The notes under the pieces were generated by a model. The model ran no database searches. It saw nothing but the letters and a program-made list of their open reading frames with translations, and had not been told where the DNA came from. From Acetothermia bacterium UBA7521 (lineage in GTDB: Bacteria; Bipolaricaulota; Bipolaricaulia; Bipolaricaulales; Bipolaricaulaceae), in assembly GCA_002479455.1 (NCBI GenBank), contig DLNB01000012.1, positions 1 through 27,354 on the forward strand: 27,354 bases of DNA. The letters are read 5' to 3'. This document shows positions 23,385 through 27,354 of this stretch, one piece after another (the stretch's first letter is position 1; every line of letters begins with the position of its first letter). The translations under genes were made by a program, and so were the position numbers.

Positions 23385-23963
23385 GTGACACCAGTGTGGA
23401 CGGACGGGATCGAACGTGTCGTGATCTCCGCGGGAGAGATTGCGGACCGGGTATGCCAGCTTGGACGGCAGATCTCCGACGACTACCGGGGGAGGGAAGG
23501 GAAGGATCCCCGTGGCCGGTCCCTCCTCGTGGTAGGGATCCTCAAGGGGGCGATGCCGTTCATGGCGGACCTCGTTCGAGCCCTCGACCTTCCGATCGAG
23601 TACGACTTCATGGCCGTGTCCAGCTATGGCAACGGGACCAGTCCAGGTGAGGTGCGGATCCTCAAGGACCTCGATTGCGCGATCGGCGGACGCGATGTGC
23701 TCATCGTGGAGGACATTGTGGACACGGGCCGTACGCTCCAGCATCTCCTGGGGGGACTCTCCGCCCGCGGGCCGGCGAACCTCCGCGTGTGCACATTGCT
23801 GGACAAGCCTCACCGCCGGGAGGTCGAGGTGCCGGTGGACTACGCGGGGTTCGTCCTCCCGGAAAACCTGTTCGTCGTGGGGTACGGCCTGGACTACGCC
23901 GAGGTGTACCGGAACCTCCCGTTTGTGGGGATCCTCAAGCCGGAGTACATCCGTGACGGGTGA
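23385..23963 (+). CDS. hpt: Hypoxanthine (guanine) phosphoribosyltransferase (192 aa)
   Basis: The enzyme salvages hypoxanthine and/or guanine to IMP/GMP using PRPP. The PRPP-binding motif VLIVEDIVDTGRTL is at about 102-115. Other family features are GILKGAMPFMADL (the PPi loop), DFMAVSSYGN (the flexible loop) and YAGFVLPENLFVVGYGLDYAE near the C-terminus, which binds the base. The length is normal. The start is GTG 23385, preceded by GGGAGGG; a GTG three codons later is also possible. It follows the purine operon by 103 bp but has its own promoter and leader. Salvage of hypoxanthine from adenine deaminase would compete with its oxidation by the Mo hydroxylase. Confidence 0.94.
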   Translation: MTPVWTDGIERVVISAGEIADRVCQLGRQISDDYRGREGKDPRGRSLLVVGILKGAMPFMADLVRALDLPIEYDFMAVSSYGNGTSPGEVRILKDLDCAIGGRDVLIVEDIVDTGRTLQHLLGGLSARGPANLRVCTLLDKPHRREVEVPVDYAGFVLPENLFVVGYGLDYAEVYRNLPFVGILKPEYIRDG

Positions 23964-23996
23964 TCCGTGATGGATTGCGGGACCGCCCCCCAATGG

Positions 23997-24024
23997 TCCA
24001 CGGTCCACGGAACACGGAACACGG
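23997..24024. repeat. Four tandem heptads (TCCACGG twice, AACACGG twice)
   Basis: Four 7-bp units of pattern NNCACGG run from 23997 to 24024 and end 4 bp before the tsaD ATG, where a ribosome-binding site would normally be. The flanks GGTCC and GGACC make the block nearly palindromic, as in dispersed repeats of other genomes. Confidence 0.75.
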
Positions 24025-24028
24025 ACCG

Positions 24029-25024
24029 ATGATCGTCCTCGGGATCGAGACCTCGTGTGACGAAACGTCCGCCGCGGTCCTCCGCGATGGTGAGGCAATC
24101 CTGTCCAATCTTGTCTACTCCCAGACCAACCTTCACGCCCGGTACGGCGGGGTGATGCCCGAGGCGGCGTCGCGGGACCACCTGCGGAAGCTCCCCGGAC
24201 TTCTCGACGAGGCCCTCGCCACAGCCGGGATCGGATGGGGTGAGATCGCCCTCGTTGGGGTGACCTACGGCCCTGGCCTCGTGGGCCCGCTTCTGGTGGG
24301 AATGGCCCATGCAGCGGGGATCGCCGTGGCGCGTAACATCCCTCTGGTCGGGGTGAACCACCTGGCCGCCCACCTCTTTGCCCACAAGTTGAGCGAACCC
24401 GAGGTAGGCCCTCCTTTCCTAGGGCTCATCGTCTCTGGAGGGCACACGTTGCTCGCCGCCGTGCCGCGGTGGGGGAAGTACAAGGTCGTTGGTGGGACGC
24501 GGGACGACGCGGCCGGAGAGGCACTGGACAAGGTGGGGCGGCTCTTGGGACTTGGGTACCCCGCCGGGCCGCGGATGGACGAGCTGGCTCACGAGGGGGA
24601 TCCCACGGCGATCCCCTTTCCTCGTCCGATGATCGAGTCTGGGTTGGACATGAGCTTTGCGGGGCTCAAAACTGCGGCCGTGTACTGGCTGCGCGACCGC
24701 CCGAAGACGTCAGTTCCCGACCTGTGCGCCTCCTATCTCGAAGCGGTGGTGGATGTCCTTGCAGAGAAGGCAGTCCGTGCAGCGCGACGGTTGTCGCTCG
24801 ATCGGATCGTGGTCGTAGGCGGCGTGGCTGCCAACCGTCGGTTACGCGAGGCCCTGCCCGCGCGGGCAAGCGAGCGCGAGATCGAGGTCTCCTTTCCCCC
24901 CCCCAGCCTCTGCACCGACAACGCGGCGATCGTCGCCGCCTGCGCCCACCATCGGTTCACCGAGCTCGGCTGTACTGGCTCCCTCGCCCTGTCGCCAGAT
25001 CCCAACCTCTCCCTCGACGGCTGA
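24029..25024 (+). CDS. tsaD: tRNA N6-adenosine threonylcarbamoyltransferase TsaD (331 aa)
   Basis: TsaD moves the threonylcarbamoyl group from threonylcarbamoyl-AMP to A37 of ANN-decoding tRNAs, with TsaB and TsaE in bacteria. The N-terminal GIETSCDETSAAV, the metal-binding VNHLAAHLFAH near 108-118, the LIVSGGHT phosphate loop, DDAAGEALDKVGR, and the C-terminal VVGGVAANRRLRE and CTDNAAI are all present, with normal length. The start is ATG 24029 because homology begins at MIVLGIETS; a frame open from 23960 only translates the heptad repeats. No clear Shine-Dalgarno sequence is seen. It follows hpt by 65 bp and may be cotranscribed. Confidence 0.96.
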   Translation: MIVLGIETSCDETSAAVLRDGEAILSNLVYSQTNLHARYGGVMPEAASRDHLRKLPGLLDEALATAGIGWGEIALVGVTYGPGLVGPLLVGMAHAAGIAVARNIPLVGVNHLAAHLFAHKLSEPEVGPPFLGLIVSGGHTLLAAVPRWGKYKVVGGTRDDAAGEALDKVGRLLGLGYPAGPRMDELAHEGDPTAIPFPRPMIESGLDMSFAGLKTAAVYWLRDRPKTSVPDLCASYLEAVVDVLAEKAVRAARRLSLDRIVVVGGVAANRRLREALPARASEREIEVSFPPPSLCTDNAAIVAACAHHRFTELGCTGSLALSPDPNLSLDG

Positions 25025-25077
25025 TCTAGAGGCTCTCATCGCCGAGCCGACCGAGGACAACCGGCCGACCGAACAGC

Positions 25078-25190
25078 CCACCACAAAGGACACCAAGGGC
25101 ACAAAGAGGAACAGCAGCTCCAGGCTTCTGGTCTCGAGAAATCGCGATCCCTTCGTGTTCTTCGTGCTCATCTTCGTGACCTTGGTGGTG
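25078..25190. repeat. MITE-like palindromic repeat after tsaD
   Basis: The left arm (25078-25109) holds CCACAAAGGACACCAAGGGC and more; the right arm (about 25151-25190) holds TTCGTGCTCATCTTCGTGAC then CTTGGTGGTG, an imperfect reverse complement. Its base composition is less GC-rich than its neighbours. No transposase is encoded. It fills most of the 230-bp gap between tsaD and the convergent DUF5317 gene, where I see no other feature. Confidence 0.6.
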
Positions 25191-25254
25191 CAGTTCGGGG
25201 TTCCTCAGCGCTCTCGGCGTACTCCGCGGTGAGAAAGTGGGCGTGGTCAGGATG

Positions 25255-25803
25255 CTAGGCCGTTCGCACCATCCGCCGGGCGAGGAGAACCGCCAGCCCT
25301 AGGCCGAGCACGACGTCGCCGATGCTGAACGCCGAGGCGAAGGGGATACCTGCCGGCAGGTAAAGGAAATCCCCGAGAGAGTTCAGTCGCGTTCCCTCTC
25401 CCATCAACACCGTGTTCCCCTGGCGGAACCCTTTCTCCAACGCCGCGGCCACCTCAGGAAGCCCAGCCCGGGTGAGGGCTGTCGCCGAGGCGGGCATGTA
25501 GCCGCCGTTAGCAGCAATGACGATCAGGTTGAGAAGCAGCCCGCCCCCCATGACGAGGAACTCGGGGTAGCGCCGGTTCAACGCGACGAACGCCAGGAGG
25601 AGCGCGTACGACAGGAGGTGGAAGTACGCTGTACCCACCTGCAGCACAGGAGCCTCTCCCAACGGGAAGATGAGCACCTGGATGAGGAGGGCGGCGAGGA
25701 TGAGCCACAGCGCCCGCAGCTTCAGCCGGCCGAGGTTGGCCAACCTCCCCCGACGGAGGAGCCCGGCCGCGATACCGATCCCGACGGCCCACAGTAATGG
25801 CAT
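25255..25803 (-). CDS. DUF5317-like integral membrane protein (182 aa)
   Basis: A polytopic membrane protein with about five hydrophobic segments (roughly 4-16, 30-48, 58-72, 80-97 and 157-177). The NGGYMP segment after the fourth helix, the later SLGDFLYLPAG, and SIGDVVLGLG at the start of the last helix resemble the DUF5317 family, which has no known function. The start ATG at 25801-25803 has GTGAGGGA just upstream; a longer frame lacks membrane-protein character and crosses repeat DNA. It is convergent with tsaD and downstream of the HD-GYP gene on the same strand, separated by a repeat, so cotranscription is uncertain. Confidence 0.8.
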   Translation of the reverse strand: MPLLWAVGIGIAAGLLRRGRLANLGRLKLRALWLILAALLIQVLIFPLGEAPVLQVGTAYFHLLSYALLLAFVALNRRYPEFLVMGGGLLLNLIVIAANGGYMPASATALTRAGLPEVAAALEKGFRQGNTVLMGEGTRLNSLGDFLYLPAGIPFASAFSIGDVVLGLGLAVLLARRMVRTA

Positions 25804-25860
25804 TCCCTCACCCCGCGTCCATCGCCAAGGACTCGGTTGCGACGGGCCTCCCGAGGGTTC

Positions 25861-25960
25861 TGTAGCGTTGCACGTTGTGTGCGACGGTCTCTGGGTCAGC
25901 GTGACGGCCACGCACGGACTCTTCCCCCGGACTGCCGTCGGGCATGAAGCCCGACGCTAC
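25861..25960. repeat. Dispersed double-hairpin repeat, copy 3
   Basis: Begins TGTAGCGTTG and ends CGACGCTAC. Hairpin 1 is GTTGCAC/GTGCGAC (25867-25873, 25879-25885; one G-T pair) and hairpin 2 is GTCGGGC/GCCCGAC (25937-25943, 25949-25955; loop ATGAA). Relative to copies 1 and 2 the last G-C pair of hairpin 2 is swapped to C-G, so the stem is preserved by a compensatory change. The hairpins are 51 bp apart, against 11 bp in copy 2. It occupies the gap between the DUF5317 and HD-GYP genes. Confidence 0.8.
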
Positions 25961-26011
25961 GGATTCTCTTCTTCGGGACCGGCGCGATTGAGGTCCGTTG
26001 GGCATCTCGGA

Positions 26012-27265
26012 TCAGCCTGCGATTGAGAAGAAGACGCCTACGAGCTTCGGATCGAGCACCGTACCGGCCATCTCTCTCATGATCCTGCGTGCGTCTTCCT
26101 CCGTGTAGGCTGGGCGGTACGGGCGATCCGTGGTGAGGGCGTTCCACACGTCGGCCACGGCGAGGATTCTCGAACCCAGGGGGATCTTCTCCCCCACCAG
26201 GCCGTCGGGATACCCTCCACCGTCCCAGTGCTCGTGCTCGTGGCGGACGATGTCTACGATCCCTTCGTAGATCTCCAAGCCCTGAAGGATCTCAGCGCCC
26301 GTTACCGGATGGCGCCTGATCACCGCCCATTCCTCCTCGGTGAGTTCTCCCGGCTTGAGGAGGATGCTGTCTGGGACGGCGATCTTCCCCAGATCGTGAA
26401 CCCGAGCCGCGGCGCCCAGCTGCTCCACCACCTCGTCCGGCAGTCGTACTGCGCGAGCTAGCTTCACGGCAAGCTCCGCCACATCCGCGGAATGCGTGCC
26501 CGTGTAAGGGTCCCGTTCCCCCACGATGCGGCTGATCCTTTCGAACGCTTCCTTCGCCTGCTCACGCAGTCGTGCGTAGCTGCGGATCGAGATCTGCACC
26601 ACCATGAGAGGGCTCCCTACCAGAAGCACATACCACGGGGACAGGGGGTACACGATCGCCATTAGGATCGCGAGCACGCCCAAGGTCAGCATCTGGACAT
26701 GAAGGTGACGTAGGTCAAAACGAAGGAGGTAGGCCAGCTGTACCCGCTCCGTGAGGTGGATGATCATCGCTACCAGCGAAGTGTTGACGACGACGTATGC
26801 AAGGAACGTTGCCAGAAGGGGTATGAACTGCGTCCAGCTCGTGTAGGGGGGGGGCGTGCCACCGAGGGCGCGGAACACCAGCCCAGCCACCGCAACCGAG
26901 ATCACAAGCTGAGCAACGTTGAACCCAACATAGGTAAGGAACTGCCTGGGACCCCGTTTGAGCTTCTCCCATCGCAGAACGACTTCAGCCGCCAGCGAAC
27001 CGAGAACGACTGTGAGGATCCCGAGAGGGGCTCCCCCAATGTAGACTGCCACAGCACAGATCGCCATCGCAGTGGAAGTACTTCGTCGAAACACGAGTTC
27101 GACCTCGTAGATCTCAGAGAAGAAGTCCAGAGCGGCAAGGATAAGCCAGATTTCAACGAACTCTTTGGTGAAAGGAGCCCGAGGCACAAGAAGAGCCAGA
27201 CACGCAAGGCCGGCCCCCACCACCAACCCCCAGTACAACCTTGCCCTGCGAGGCAGCTGGTTCAC
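26012..27265 (-). CDS. Membrane-bound HD-GYP domain phosphodiesterase (417 aa)
   Basis: HD-GYP proteins hydrolyse cyclic di-GMP (some also cGAMP). Residues 10-225 are a membrane sensor of about seven to eight helices of no family I recognise. A short linker with helical character (228-245) leads to the HD-GYP domain at 246-410. Metal and signature residues are present: His258, His290-Asp291 (RVHDLGKIAVPD), His319, His342 or His344/His346, and HWDGGGYP at 346-353 followed by Asp372 in AVADVWNALTTDRPYRPA. The enzyme should therefore be active. The start is GTG 27263-27265, since no ATG is near. Signal input through the membrane part is inferred. Confidence 0.93.
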   Translation of the reverse strand: MNQLPRRARLYWGLVVGAGLACLALLVPRAPFTKEFVEIWLILAALDFFSEIYEVELVFRRSTSTAMAICAVAVYIGGAPLGILTVVLGSLAAEVVLRWEKLKRGPRQFLTYVGFNVAQLVISVAVAGLVFRALGGTPPPYTSWTQFIPLLATFLAYVVVNTSLVAMIIHLTERVQLAYLLRFDLRHLHVQMLTLGVLAILMAIVYPLSPWYVLLVGSPLMVVQISIRSYARLREQAKEAFERISRIVGERDPYTGTHSADVAELAVKLARAVRLPDEVVEQLGAAARVHDLGKIAVPDSILLKPGELTEEEWAVIRRHPVTGAEILQGLEIYEGIVDIVRHEHEHWDGGGYPDGLVGEKIPLGSRILAVADVWNALTTDRPYRPAYTEEDARRIMREMAGTVLDPKLVGVFFSIAG

Positions 27266-27286
27266 TGGGCTACTCTACAAGACAAT

Positions 27287-27305
27287 GCGGGTGGCTTCCA
27301 CCCGC
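27287..27305. terminator. Strong hairpin upstream of the HD-GYP gene, possible terminator
   Basis: GCGGGTGG and CCACCCGC form a perfect 8-bp stem around a 3-nt loop. On the minus strand it is followed by ATTGTCTTG, a moderately T-rich tail, so it could terminate a leftward gene entering from beyond the window. It also resembles the 19-nt hairpin of the dispersed repeats in length. An ACCACTTGTGGT palindrome lies at 27336-27347. No gene is seen from 27266 to the end. Confidence 0.4.
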
Positions 27306-27354
27306 ACGCCTGGTCAGTATCTTCGTACGATTAGCACCACTTGTGGTTGGCCCC

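Noticed and set aside
23997..24024. CRISPR-like array from the heptad repeats
   Set aside because: Units are 7 bp with no spacers and no cas genes are present.
24842..25171. 109-codon minus-strand frame with a hydrophobic stretch near tsaD
   Set aside because: Its first half is translation of the palindromic repeat and the rest is antisense to tsaD; no gene is supported.

Overview
The window is a GC-rich (by eye roughly 65% G+C), gene-dense bacterial chromosome segment. The organism looks diderm: it has a LolA-like periplasmic carrier, LolC/E- and MacB-like FtsX permeases, and a predicted outer-membrane beta-barrel protein ending in Phe. It also looks anaerobic and purine-metabolising. I cannot fix the taxon from sequence alone. 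An uncultivated high-GC lineage such as Bipolaricaulota/Acetothermia is a guess with low confidence. No rRNA, tRNA, CRISPR array or transposase gene was seen.

Region 1 (about 1-5490, minus strand) is an operon read leftwards from a strong sigma-70-like promoter with an operator-like palindrome just downstream. It encodes a TetR regulator, an FtsX-type permease, a LolA-like periplasmic protein, a second FtsX-type permease, an ABC ATPase and a small secreted protein. Overlaps of 4-11 bp indicate translational coupling of the first five genes. Region 2 (5585-6104) is a decayed toxin-antitoxin module: a Phd/YefM-type antitoxin broken by one extra G, followed by RelE/ParE-like remnants. Region 3 (6248-9904) holds a TPR-alpha/beta-hydrolase fusion, RNase HI, a DEAD-box RNA helicase with a leader of about 100 nt, and a predicted beta-barrel protein.

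Region 4 (9916-23281) is the metabolic core. On the minus strand is a three-subunit molybdenum hydroxylase of the xanthine dehydrogenase family (FAD, 2Fe-2S and Mo subunits). Divergently on the plus strand lie adenine deaminase, SsnA-type amidohydrolase, YgfK-type Fe-S/flavin oxidoreductase, a threonine-synthase-like PLP enzyme, a second 2Fe-2S subunit, a MocA-like nucleotidyltransferase and a second FAD subunit. ssnA and ygfK are marker genes of the purine-degradation and selenium-dependent molybdenum hydroxylase clusters known from E. coli and clostridia. I therefore infer anaerobic purine catabolism: adenine to hypoxanthine (Ade), oxidation by the Mo hydroxylase, then ring breakdown and electron handling by SsnA/YgfK. 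The second FeS/FAD pair has no Mo subunit in the window, and the MocA gene carries an in-frame repeat insertion.

Region 5 (23304-27354) contains a phosphoribosyltransferase of the hypoxanthine type with a hairpin 5' leader, tsaD (tRNA t6A synthesis), a DUF5317-type membrane protein and a membrane-bound HD-GYP phosphodiesterase. Palindromic repeats are scattered through the window: a double-hairpin family with three copies, one of them inside the MocA gene, and a separate MITE-like palindrome. Several start codons lie only 5-7 nt from a -10-like hexamer, which suggests leaderless transcripts.
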